Source of the DNA: Fodinibacter sp963707895
Lineage (GTDB): Bacteria > Actinomycetota > Actinomycetes > Actinomycetales > Dermatophilaceae
DNA length: 64,000 nt
Reading direction: 5' to 3'
NCBI GenBank assembly: GCA_963707895.1
Contig: CAVPRS010000002.1
Coordinates: 248,001-312,000, forward strand
Every line of letters begins with the position of its first letter. The first letter of the stretch is position 1. Under the pieces are notes generated by a model. The model ran no database searches. It was given only the letters and a program-made list of their open reading frames with translations, and was not told where the DNA came from. The translations under genes and the position numbers were made by a program. Below, in pieces: positions 17,020-25,519 of this stretch.

Positions 17020-18652
17020 CTCCGCGATCTCACTGACCCGCGTGTCCGTGACGCCGCCCGGCTCCGACCGGCCGGTGCTGCGCGAGGTCGACCTGGACGT
17101 CGGCGAGGGCGAGCTGGCCCTCGTGGTCGGGCGCACCGGATCGGGGAAGTCGACCCTCCTGGGCGCCATGTGCGGCCGGGTCCCCCACTTCACCGGCGGC
17201 ACGCTCACCGGCCACGTCCGCCTGCACGGGCGCGACACCCGCGACCACCGCCCGCGCGACCTCGCCGACCTCGTCGGGGTCGTGGGGCAGGACCCCCTCG
17301 CCGGGTTCGTCACCGACACCGTCGAGGAGGAGCTCGCCTACGGCATGGAGCAGCTCGGCCTGGCCCCGGCGACGATGCGCCGGCGGGTGGAGGAGACGCT
17401 CGACCTGCTCGGCATCGCCGAGCTGCGCGACGTGCCGCTGCGTGAGCTGTCCGGCGGGCAGCAGCAGCGGGTCGCCATCGGCTCGGTGCTCACGGCTCAC
17501 CCACGCGTCATCCTGCTCGACGAGCCGACGTCGGCGCTGGACCCCACCGGTGCCGAGGAGGTGCTCGCCACCATCACCCGCCTCGTGCACGACCTCGCCG
17601 TCACCGTGGTCGTCGCCGAGCACCGGGTCGAGCGCGTGCTGCACTACGCCGACACCGTCGTGCACGTCTCGCCGTCGGGCGAGGTGCGCTCGGGGCTCCC
17701 GTCGGCCCTCATGGTCGACAGCGACATCGCGCCTCCCGTGGTCGAGCTGGGCCGGTACGCCGGGTGGTCGCCGCTGCCCCTCTCGGTGCGTGACGCTCGG
17801 CGGGCGGCCGTGGGACTGCGCGCGAGGCTCCAGGCGACCCTGCCCCCGGTGGACGGGCGGCCCACGACTGCGACCAGCGCCGAGGCCGCCGTCCTGTCGG
17901 CGCGGGGCGTCGTGGTGCGGTACCCCGGCGACGTGGTCGCCGTGGCGGGGGTCGACCTCGACCTGCACGCAGGCCAGGTCACGGCCGTCATGGGCCGCAA
18001 CGGCTGCGGCAAGTCCTCACTGCTGTGGGCCCTCCAGGGCAGCGGGACGCTCACCTCGGGCACCGTGCGGGCCGGCCTCGTCGAGCCGAGCACTCTGGCT
18101 GCGGGAGAACGACGTTCGCTCGTCGGTCTCGTGCCGCAGACCGCGGCCGACCTGCTCTACCTCGACACCGTCGGCGCCGAGTGCGACCAGGCCGACCGCG
18201 AGAGCGGCGTGCCCGGCGGCACCTGCGCGGCCCTGCTCGAGAAGGTGGCCCCCGGCATCCCGCCCGAGCAGCACCCGCGCGACCTGTCGGAGGGGCAGAA
18301 GCTGGCGCTCGTGCTGGCCGTGCAGCTCACCGCAGACCCGCCCGTCCTGCTGCTCGACGAGCCGACCCGGGGCCTCGACCCCACGGCCAAGGCCGCCCTG
18401 AGCGGCGTCCTGCGAGGCCTCGCGGCCCGCGGGCGTTCGGTCGTGGTGTCGACGCACGACGTGGAGTTCGTCGCCGAGAGCGCCGACCGGGTCGTGGTCA
18501 TGGCGGCCGGGGAGGTGGTGGCCGACGGGCCCACCACCGAGGTCGTCGTGTCGTCGCCGGCCTTCGCCCCGCAGGTGTCGAAGGTGACCGCACCCGGCCC
18601 GTGGCTCACCGTCGACGACGTGCGCGAGGCACTGACGGCGGTGCGGGCGTGA
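17012..18652 (+). CDS. ECF transporter ATPase, two ATP-binding domains fused (EcfA-A')
   Basis: A 546-residue protein with two ABC ATPase domains in one chain. Domain 1 has Walker A GRTGSGKSTLLGA (near residue 42), signature LSGGQQQR and Walker B VILLDEPTSALD. Domain 2 has Walker A GRNGCGKSSLLWA (near residue 329), signature LSEGQKLAL and Walker B VLLLDEPTRGLD. Both look catalytically complete. The fused form replaces the usual EcfA1/EcfA2 pair. It starts at a GTG inside the end of the T-component gene and its stop overlaps the S-component GTG, so the three subunits are coupled. Confidence 0.93.
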   Translation: MADSAISLTRVSVTPPGSDRPVLREVDLDVGEGELALVVGRTGSGKSTLLGAMCGRVPHFTGGTLTGHVRLHGRDTRDHRPRDLADLVGVVGQDPLAGFVTDTVEEELAYGMEQLGLAPATMRRRVEETLDLLGIAELRDVPLRELSGGQQQRVAIGSVLTAHPRVILLDEPTSALDPTGAEEVLATITRLVHDLAVTVVVAEHRVERVLHYADTVVHVSPSGEVRSGLPSALMVDSDIAPPVVELGRYAGWSPLPLSVRDARRAAVGLRARLQATLPPVDGRPTTATSAEAAVLSARGVVVRYPGDVVAVAGVDLDLHAGQVTAVMGRNGCGKSSLLWALQGSGTLTSGTVRAGLVEPSTLAAGERRSLVGLVPQTAADLLYLDTVGAECDQADRESGVPGGTCAALLEKVAPGIPPEQHPRDLSEGQKLALVLAVQLTADPPVLLLDEPTRGLDPTAKAALSGVLRGLAARGRSVVVSTHDVEFVAESADRVVVMAAGEVVADGPTTEVVVSSPAFAPQVSKVTAPGPWLTVDDVREALTAVRA

Positions 18653-19509
18653 GGGCCCGGACCCGCGCCCTGCGCCTGCGGCCGCGCTCCTTCGCGGCGG
18701 TGGCGCTGGTGTCGGTCGCCGGGCTGGTCGCGTTCTGCTGGCCCCTGCTCGTCTCACCCGACTCGGGCCTGGCGCACGGCACCGACGCGCCGCTCGTCTT
18801 CGCCCTCGTGCTGCCCCTGCTGCTCGCCGTCGTGCTCGCCGAGATGAGCGAGGGCGGCCTCGACGTCAAGGCCGTGGCGATGCTCGGGGTGCTCGCCGCC
18901 ATCGGTGCCGCCCTGCGGCCGCTCGGCGCCGGTACGGCCGGCCTCGAGACGGTGTTCTTCCTGCTGGTGCTCGGGGGGCGGGTGTTCGGTGCCGCCTTCG
19001 GGTTCGTGCTGGGCGCGACCACCCTGTTCGCGTCCGCGCTGGTCACCGGAGGGGTCGGCCCCTGGCTGCCGTTCCAGATGCTCGGCGCGGCATGGGTCGG
19101 CTGGGGAGCCGGCCTGCTCCCCCCGCTCCGCGGCCGGGCCGAGGTCCTCATGCTCGCGGCCTACGGCGCCGTCGCCGGCCTGCTCTACGGCCTGCTGCTG
19201 AACCTGTCGTTCTGGCCGTTCACGACCGGCCTGAGCGGTGAGCTGTCCTTCGTCGCGGGCGCACCGGTGCTCGAGAACCTGCACCGCTTCCTCGTCTTCA
19301 CGCTCGCGACCAGCCTCGGGTGGGACATCGGACGCGCGATCACCACCGCCGTCCTCGTGCTCGTGACCGGCCGCGCGGTGCTCGGTGCGCTGCGCCGGGC
19401 CGCCCGCAGGGCTGCCTTCGAGGAGCCGGTGACCTTCGGGCTGCCCGCGGTTGAGGCATCGGGTCCGGTGCAGGACCTCGGCGCCGACGTGGCACGATCG
19501 AGCCCATGA
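18649..19509 (+). CDS. ECF transporter S component (substrate-binding membrane subunit)
   Basis: A 286-residue membrane protein with about six or seven helices. The segments LAAIGAALRPLGAG and FGFVLGATTLFASALVTGGVGPWLPFQ resemble ECF S components that bind vitamins in the membrane; the GGVGPWLPFQM stretch is typical of an actinobacterial group linked to B12 by riboswitch context. The start GTG at 18649 overlaps the ATPase stop by four bases (GTGA). Corrinoid specificity is inferred from the riboswitch and the transcobalamin-like neighbours, since S-component substrates cannot be read reliably from sequence. A charged C-terminal tail follows the last helix. Confidence 0.85.
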   Translation: MRARTRALRLRPRSFAAVALVSVAGLVAFCWPLLVSPDSGLAHGTDAPLVFALVLPLLLAVVLAEMSEGGLDVKAVAMLGVLAAIGAALRPLGAGTAGLETVFFLLVLGGRVFGAAFGFVLGATTLFASALVTGGVGPWLPFQMLGAAWVGWGAGLLPPLRGRAEVLMLAAYGAVAGLLYGLLLNLSFWPFTTGLSGELSFVAGAPVLENLHRFLVFTLATSLGWDIGRAITTAVLVLVTGRAVLGALRRAARRAAFEEPVTFGLPAVEASGPVQDLGADVARSSP

Positions 19510-20045
19510 GCAACCTCGAGCTGGGCCGCAGCACCGGTTGGCTGAGCCGCGAAGAGCTCGAGTTCGCCCGTGAGAAGCTGCCGATCCTCTACGTCGACGC
19601 GGTGCCCGTGCGGGTCGACGACCGCGGTGCCGTGGTCGCTGTCGGGGTGCTGCTGCGGCTCGGCGAGGACGGCAGCGTGTGCCGCGAGCTGGTCTCCGGC
19701 CGGGTGCTGCACCACGAGAGGGTGCGCGACGCCCTGCTCCGCCACATCGAGAAGGACCTCGGCCCGATGGCCCTGCCGCGGGTGCCGGCCAGCCCGCAGC
19801 CGTTCACCGTCGCCGAGTACTTCCCCACGCCGGGCGTGACCCCGTTCCACGACCCGCGCCAGCACGCCGTGTCGCTGGCGTTCGTGGTGCCGGTGGCCGG
19901 CGACTGCGCTCCCCAGAACGACTCGCTCGACCTCACCTGGCTCACCCCCGAGCAGGCCCTCGACCCGCTGGTGCAGGCCGAGATGGAGCGGGGCCACGGG
20001 GTGCTGCTGCGCCAGGCGCTCGCCCACCTCGGCCACCCCGTCTGA
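19506..20045 (+). CDS. NUDIX-family protein (DUF4916-like) with degenerate NUDIX box
   Basis: A 179-residue protein with a NUDIX-like fold. The box runs G65-x5-E71-x7-R79-H-I-E-K-D-L-G86. The catalytic pattern REUxEExGU is altered: the first Glu is His and the two metal-binding Glu residues are Lys and Asp. Hydrolase activity is therefore doubtful, and a binding role is possible. Its ATG overlaps the stop of the S component (ATGA), so it is expressed with the ECF operon, although a role in B12 uptake is only a guess. It matches proteins widely annotated as DUF4916 in actinobacteria. Confidence 0.75.
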   Translation: MSNLELGRSTGWLSREELEFAREKLPILYVDAVPVRVDDRGAVVAVGVLLRLGEDGSVCRELVSGRVLHHERVRDALLRHIEKDLGPMALPRVPASPQPFTVAEYFPTPGVTPFHDPRQHAVSLAFVVPVAGDCAPQNDSLDLTWLTPEQALDPLVQAEMERGHGVLLRQALAHLGHPV

Positions 20046-20106
20046 CTCCGCTCACGGCGACGAGTATCGCCTTGACCGGGCGGACCCCGGTCAGCACAGT
20101 TGGGGC

Positions 20107-20593
20107 ATGCCGACCTTCGCCGGGGTGAACCACGTCGCACTGACCGTCACGGACCTCGACGTCAGCGAGCGCTTCTACACCGAGGTGCTGGGGTTCCGCC
20201 GGGTGCTCGACCTCGGCTACGGCCGGCTGTGCATGCACCAGAGGACAGGCTTCGTCCTGGCCCTGCTGCGGCACCCCGACGGAGTTCGGCGGCCGGTTCT
20301 CCGAGCTGACCACCGGGCTGGACCACCTCGGCTTCGCCGCCGCCGACCGCGACGAGCTCGTCGAGTGGGAGGCGCGGCTGCGTGAGGCCGGGGTCGAGTA
20401 CACCCCGATCCGGGACATGCCGCTGGGGTACCACCTCAACTTCCGCGACCCGGACGGCATCGCGCTCGAGCTCCAGGCGCCGACCGAGGCGTACACCGCC
20501 ATGCTCGCCGACGTGGCGACCCGCGAGGTGTCCGACGAGGAGGTCGCGGAGCTGGCCCGTCGCATGCTGGGGGACGAGCTCCCGACGAGCTGA
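20107..20593 (+). pseudogene. VOC (glyoxalase/bleomycin-resistance) family protein, frameshifted
   Basis: A vicinal-oxygen-chelate domain of about 160 residues. The N-terminal half from the ATG at 20107 reads FAGVNHVALTVTDLDVSERFYTEVLGF. Near 20275-20285 the frame shifts, and the remainder (FSELTTGLDHLGFAA, then YHLNFRDPDGIALELQAP) runs to a TGA at 20593. The metal-site residues (His in VNHVAL, His in GLDHLGF, Glu in ALELQ) are present across the two halves, so function would be intact if the shift is a base-calling error. Substrate unknown. Convergent with the plsC-like gene 11 bases away. Confidence 0.75.
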
Positions 20594-20603
20594 CCCGCCG
20601 GCC

Positions 20604-21362
20604 TCAGGTGTTGAACTTGTCCTCCGTGCGGGTCATGTCGTGCAGGTCGGCCGCGTGCGCCGCCTCGGGGGTGGGGGCCGTCCCGCCGAGCCGGGCCGGC
20701 ACGTAGCGCAGGTCCTCGCCGTCGAGCACCGGGTAGGCGGCCTGCTGCTGCTCGAGCTGGGCCTGCATCGCGACCTTGAGCCGCTCGGTCGCCGCGGTGA
20801 CGTCGTCGCGCCGGCCGATCTCGAGAGGCTCGCCCACCATGATGCTCACCGGGATCCGTGACACCGGGCGCATGTGCTTGGGCAGGTTCTTGGTCCACAC
20901 CCGCTGGGCGCCCCAGATCGTCGTCGGCAGCACCGGCACTCCGGCCACCTGCGCCATCTTCACCGCACCGGGCTTGAACTCCTTGAGCTCGAAGGAGCGC
21001 GACATCGTCGCCTCGGGGAACACCCCGACGATCTCGCCGGCCCGCAGCGCCCGGATGGCGGTCGCGAACGCCTCACCGCCCTTGTGCCGGTCGACCGGGA
21101 TGTGCCGCATCCCGCGCATCAGCGGCCCCGCGACCCGGTGGCCGAAGATCGACTTCTTGGCCATGAAGCGCACGTAGCGCCGGTGCGGCCAGGCCGGCAG
21201 CCCGGCATACGTGAAGTCGAGGTAGGAGGTGTGGTTGATCGCCATGACCGCCCCGCCGGTCTGCGGCACGTGCTCCGCACCCAGGATCGTGAAGCGGGTG
21301 CCCTGGACGAAGAAGAGCGTCTTGGCCGCGTAGATCACGGGCCGGTACACGGGGTCGTTCAT
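20604..21362 (-). CDS. 1-acyl-sn-glycerol-3-phosphate acyltransferase family protein
   Basis: A 252-residue PlsC-type acyltransferase, probably attaching an acyl chain to lysophosphatidic acid or a related acceptor at the inner face of the membrane. Motif I is NHTSYLDFTY (NHxxxxD), motif II includes RHIPVDRHKGGEAF, motif III is VFPEATMSRSF (FPEGT-like with Ala in place of Gly) and motif IV is VPVLPTTIWG. The 60-residue C-terminal extension is charged and probably cytoplasmic. It lies between the VOC gene and eccC on the minus strand. The exact acyl acceptor is not predictable. Confidence 0.88.
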   Translation of the reverse strand: MNDPVYRPVIYAAKTLFFVQGTRFTILGAEHVPQTGGAVMAINHTSYLDFTYAGLPAWPHRRYVRFMAKKSIFGHRVAGPLMRGMRHIPVDRHKGGEAFATAIRALRAGEIVGVFPEATMSRSFELKEFKPGAVKMAQVAGVPVLPTTIWGAQRVWTKNLPKHMRPVSRIPVSIMVGEPLEIGRRDDVTAATERLKVAMQAQLEQQQAAYPVLDGEDLRYVPARLGGTAPTPEAAHAADLHDMTRTEDKFNT

Positions 21363-21416
21363 GGTGCTCAGACTAGGCCAGCGACGGGCACCCGCCGGCC
21401 GCCGGTCGCCGCGGTC

Positions 21417-24400
21417 TCAGACCAGCCGGGGCGGCTGCCACGCGAGCTGCAGCACCTGCTCACCGAGCTCGCGCGACACGATCCGCCCGCGTCCGGGCGG
21501 CTGGGGTGACGCCTTGGTCCGCCCGATGAGCGCGCCCTCGTCGGGGCTGCCCGAGAGCAGGATGCCGGGCGAGCCCAGGTCGCGCACGGCCTGCAGCACC
21601 GGCTCGAACATGGCCCGCGAGGCGCCGCCGCTGCGGCGGGTCAGCGCGAGGTGCAGGCCCACGTCACCGGCCTGGGCGAGCAGCGGCACGAGCGGGCGCA
21701 GCGGGCTGCCCGCGGAGGTGACCACGAGGTCGTAGTCGTCGACGAGGAAGTAGACCTCGGCGCCCTGCCACCACGAGCGGGCCCGCAGCTGCTCGGGCGT
21801 GACGTCGGGACCGGGCAGCCGGGTGCGCAGGAACTCGGTGATGCCCTCGACGGCCGCGGCGGTCTGGTCCTCGGTGGTGAGGTACTCACCGAGGTGGCTC
21901 TCGGGCAGCTCGCCGAGCAGGGCCCGCCGGTAGTCGACGACGAAGAGCCTGGCCTCGTCGGGGGTGTGCAGCCTGGCCACCTCCTGGGCGTAGGAGCGCA
22001 GGAACGCCGACTTGCCGCTGTCGCTGTCGCCGAAGAGGTAGACGTGCGGCTCCTCGGCGAGGTCGAGGCCGATCGGGGCGAGGTCCCCCTCGTCGAGGCC
22101 GAGCAGCATCCGGCGGTCGTCGGGCCCGGCGAGCTCGCGCACCCGCTCGAGGGTCACCGTGCCGGGCAGCAGGCGCAGCTTCGGCCCACGCGGCCCGGTC
22201 CATGCCGCGTTGACCCGGGTCACGAGGTCCTCGACGCCCTCCCCGAGGTCGTCGACGGTGCCCCGGTCGTCGACCCGTGGGACGGCCCCGAGGAAGTGGT
22301 GCTTGGCGGTCGTCAGGCCGCGGCCCGGGCGGCCCTTGGGCACGTTCGCGGCGACCCGGCGGTCGACCTCGGAGTCGCTGGGGTCACCGAGCCGCATCTC
22401 GATGCGGGTGCCGAGGACGTCGCGGATCTGGTTGCGGAAGTCCATCCAGCGCGAGCTCGTGACGATGACGTGCACGCCGAAGGTGAGCCCGCGCCCGGCG
22501 AGCTCGTGGATCTGGGTCTCGAGCTCGTCGAACTCGGCCCGCACCGTCGGCCAGCCGTCGACGACGAGGAACACGTCGCCGTAGCCGTCGTCGACCCGTC
22601 CCTCCGCGCGCCTGCTCCGGTAGGTCTCGATCGAGTCGATGCCGTGCGCGCGGAAGTACCGCTCACGAGCGTCGACGATGCCGCGCACCTCGGCCACGAG
22701 TCGGCGCACCACCTCGGGCTCGCTGCGGTTGGCCACCCCGGCGACGTGCGCGAGCTTGGCCAGGGGTGTGAAGGTGCCTCCGCCGAAGTCGAGCACGTAG
22801 ACCTGGCTCTCGAGCGGGGTGGTGGTGAGCGCGATGGCGCTGACGATGGTGCGGGCCATCGTCGAGCGCCCGGAGCGCGGCCCGCCCACGACGGCGACGT
22901 GGCCCGACGCCCCGCCGAGCCGCAGCACGAAGAGCTCGCGGCGCTGTTCGAGCGGGCGGTCGACGATGCCGACCGGAAGCACGTAGGAGCCCCGCTCGCG
23001 CCACCGGGTGCTCACCAGGCCCAGGTCCGGATGAGGCACGAGGTCGCCGAGCAGCTGGTCCATCGAGCTCGGCACGTCGAGCGGGGGCAGCCACACCTGG
23101 TGCGCGGGCCGGCCGTGACCCTTCATCCGCGCCACCGCGATGTCGAACACCGCCCGCGTCTCCGCCGGCTCCCCCGCGCCCGAGGTGCCCGCCGCGGACA
23201 CCGGCAGCTCGGTGCCGCGGCGACCGGCGGCGACCGGCGCCAGGGTGTAGGGGAGGATCTCGGCCGGCGCCGCCGACCCGTCGGTGTCGGCGGCCCGGCG
23301 CCGGCGCCCCTTGGGCGGACCGGACACGTAGGCGGCCTTGAACTTGGTCAGCGTGGTCTGGTCGGGCTTGAGGTAGCCCAGGCCCGGCACCGGCGGCAGC
23401 TCGTAGGCGTCGGGCACCCCGATCACGGTGCGAGACTCGCCGGCCGAGAAGGTGCGCAGGCCGATGCGATAGGACAGGTGCGACTCCAGCCCGCGCAGGC
23501 GGCCCTCCTCCAGGCGCTGCGACGAGAGCAGGAGGTGCATCGACAGCGAGCGCCCGAGCCGGCCGATCGCGACGAACAGGTCGGCGAACTCCGGCTTGGC
23601 GGAGAGCAGCTCGGAGAACTCGTCGGCCACGATGAGCAGGGCCGGCAGCGGTTCGAGCGGGGCTCCCTGGGCCCGGGCCCGCTCGTAGTCGGTGACGTTG
23701 GCGAAGTTGCCGGCCGAGCGCAGCAGCTCCTGCCGACGGGTCATCTCTCCCTGCAGGGCGTCCTGCATGCGCTCGACGAGGGTGATCTCCTGGCCGAGGT
23801 TGGTGATCACGGCCGACACGTGGGGCAGGTCGGCCATGCCGGCGAAGGTCGCGCCGCCCTTGAAGTCGACGAGCACGAAGTTCAGTGCCTCGGGCGAGTG
23901 GGTCATCGACAGGGCCAGCACCAGGGTGCGCAGCAGCTCGGACTTGCCCGAGCCGGTGGCGCCGATGACCAGGCCGTGCGGACCCATGCCCTGCTGCGCC
24001 GACTCCTTGATGTCGAGCGCCACGACCGCGCCGGACTCGTCGACACCGATCGGCACCCGCAGCCGGTCACGCTGCAGCCGCGGCCGCCAGGCCACCTCGG
24101 GGTCGAGGTCGCGGACGTCGCCCTGGCCGAGCAGGTCGACCAGCTCCGTCGAGGCGCTGAGCACGTCGCGCGCCTCCGGCTCGTCACCGGCATACCTGGG
24201 CGCCAGCCGTCGGGCGGCGGCCTCGGCGCGCACCGTCGACAGCTGGTCGGCGACGCCGTGGGCGGTGCCCCGGGCCAGGCTGATGATCTCGAGCGGGAGG
24301 GCGCCCGCCCGAGGCCCGCGCGCCACGGGCTGTCCCACCGCGAGGCGAAGGGTCGAGGCCGAGGTCAGCTCGCCCCACTGCTCGGGCAGGTCGAGCACGG

Positions 24401-25409
24401 TCACACCGAGCACGCCGTCGGGCGTGACCACCGGGTTGCCCGGCGGCACGTCACCGCCGTCGACGACGAGGAGCACGTGCGGCAACGACGCCTGGTCACT
24501 CGGCCCGAAACGGGGCCGCTCGACGATCTCCTGGGGCAGCAGCGGCAGGAGGTCGTGCACCGACTCCCCCACCAGGCGCACCGGCCCCACCGCGTCGCGC
24601 TCGCGCGGGCTCAGCGCGTGCGGGAGCCACTTCAGCCACTCCCACTCGGAGCGGGCCTCGCGCGACACGATGGCCGCGACGACGAGGTCCTCGGGCGCGT
24701 GCTGCATCGCCGCCGACAGCACCACCGAGCGGGCCAGCGCCCGGGCCGGGTCGGCGTCGCCGGTGACCTCGACGTGCGCCCACGCCCGCAGCGCGGCGGA
24801 TGCGGGCAGCCCCGGCTGCACGCGGTGGGTGGAGAGCAGGCGGTGCAGGGCCGACGCCGCGACCGGGTCGAGCTGGGCCAGCGGCGGGGTCTCGGGCGGC
24901 TCGAGGGTGAGGCAGAGCGGCTGGGAGGTCGTCCCCATCCGGACCTGGAGGAAGTCGCCGTCGGAGACGGTGCGCTCCCACACCCGGGTCCCCTCGGCGG
25001 CGATCGCGGGCAGGGCCGCCGGGTCGGGGTAGTCCCAGAGCGCCGCCTCGCGCTGGCGACCCGCGGCGTCGCGGATGGTGCCCCGGACCTCGGCGAGGTA
25101 GGCGAGGTACTCGCGGCGCGCGGCGAGCACCCCCGCGGTGTGCTGCTGGCGCTGGCGCACCCCGCTGGCCAGCACGAAGCCGACCGAGGCGAGCAGGAAC
25201 ATGCCGGCGGTGAACCAGGCCCGCGGCCCGCTCTGCGACATCGCGACGAAGCCGATCGTGCCGAGCGAGCCCACCATCGGCACGGCCTGGAGCAGCAGCC
25301 CGCTCGCGCCGTCGGACGGGGTGATCTCGGGCGGTGGCTGCAGCACGATCCGCCCGGAGGGCACCTGGGGTGCCTGCTCACGGGCACCACGCCGTGCCAC
25401 CACCGTCAT
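21417..25409 (-). CDS. eccC: type VII secretion FtsK/SpoIIIE ATPase EccC
   Basis: The motor of the ESX secretion system, 1330 residues as one chain. Two N-terminal membrane helices (about residues 38-80) are followed by three FtsK/SpoIIIE ATPase domains. Walker A motifs are GATGSGKSELL (near 480), GGPRSGRSTMAR (near 843) and GDSDSGKSAFLR (near 1131). Domain 1 has an intact Walker B (LLIVADEFSELL); domain 2 reads FLVVDGWPTV and lacks the acidic pair, as usual for regulatory domains. GGAGG stands 8 bases before the ATG at 25409. Substrates are probably the WXG100 proteins encoded nearby. Confidence 0.96.
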   Translation of the reverse strand: MTVVARRGAREQAPQVPSGRIVLQPPPEITPSDGASGLLLQAVPMVGSLGTIGFVAMSQSGPRAWFTAGMFLLASVGFVLASGVRQRQQHTAGVLAARREYLAYLAEVRGTIRDAAGRQREAALWDYPDPAALPAIAAEGTRVWERTVSDGDFLQVRMGTTSQPLCLTLEPPETPPLAQLDPVAASALHRLLSTHRVQPGLPASAALRAWAHVEVTGDADPARALARSVVLSAAMQHAPEDLVVAAIVSREARSEWEWLKWLPHALSPRERDAVGPVRLVGESVHDLLPLLPQEIVERPRFGPSDQASLPHVLLVVDGGDVPPGNPVVTPDGVLGVTVLDLPEQWGELTSASTLRLAVGQPVARGPRAGALPLEIISLARGTAHGVADQLSTVRAEAAARRLAPRYAGDEPEARDVLSASTELVDLLGQGDVRDLDPEVAWRPRLQRDRLRVPIGVDESGAVVALDIKESAQQGMGPHGLVIGATGSGKSELLRTLVLALSMTHSPEALNFVLVDFKGGATFAGMADLPHVSAVITNLGQEITLVERMQDALQGEMTRRQELLRSAGNFANVTDYERARAQGAPLEPLPALLIVADEFSELLSAKPEFADLFVAIGRLGRSLSMHLLLSSQRLEEGRLRGLESHLSYRIGLRTFSAGESRTVIGVPDAYELPPVPGLGYLKPDQTTLTKFKAAYVSGPPKGRRRRAADTDGSAAPAEILPYTLAPVAAGRRGTELPVSAAGTSGAGEPAETRAVFDIAVARMKGHGRPAHQVWLPPLDVPSSMDQLLGDLVPHPDLGLVSTRWRERGSYVLPVGIVDRPLEQRRELFVLRLGGASGHVAVVGGPRSGRSTMARTIVSAIALTTTPLESQVYVLDFGGGTFTPLAKLAHVAGVANRSEPEVVRRLVAEVRGIVDARERYFRAHGIDSIETYRSRRAEGRVDDGYGDVFLVVDGWPTVRAEFDELETQIHELAGRGLTFGVHVIVTSSRWMDFRNQIRDVLGTRIEMRLGDPSDSEVDRRVAANVPKGRPGRGLTTAKHHFLGAVPRVDDRGTVDDLGEGVEDLVTRVNAAWTGPRGPKLRLLPGTVTLERVRELAGPDDRRMLLGLDEGDLAPIGLDLAEEPHVYLFGDSDSGKSAFLRSYAQEVARLHTPDEARLFVVDYRRALLGELPESHLGEYLTTEDQTAAAVEGITEFLRTRLPGPDVTPEQLRARSWWQGAEVYFLVDDYDLVVTSAGSPLRPLVPLLAQAGDVGLHLALTRRSGGASRAMFEPVLQAVRDLGSPGILLSGSPDEGALIGRTKASPQPPGRGRIVSRELGEQVLQLAWQPPRLV

Positions 25410-25519
25410 CGCGCTCCCTCCCCGTGTCCCTCGCAGCGATCCGGACCACCGTACCCGTGGCTATTGTTTCTGTCGGACACCGCCGGAGGCGGCTCGACGC
25501 GCACCTGGGGGGAGGACCC

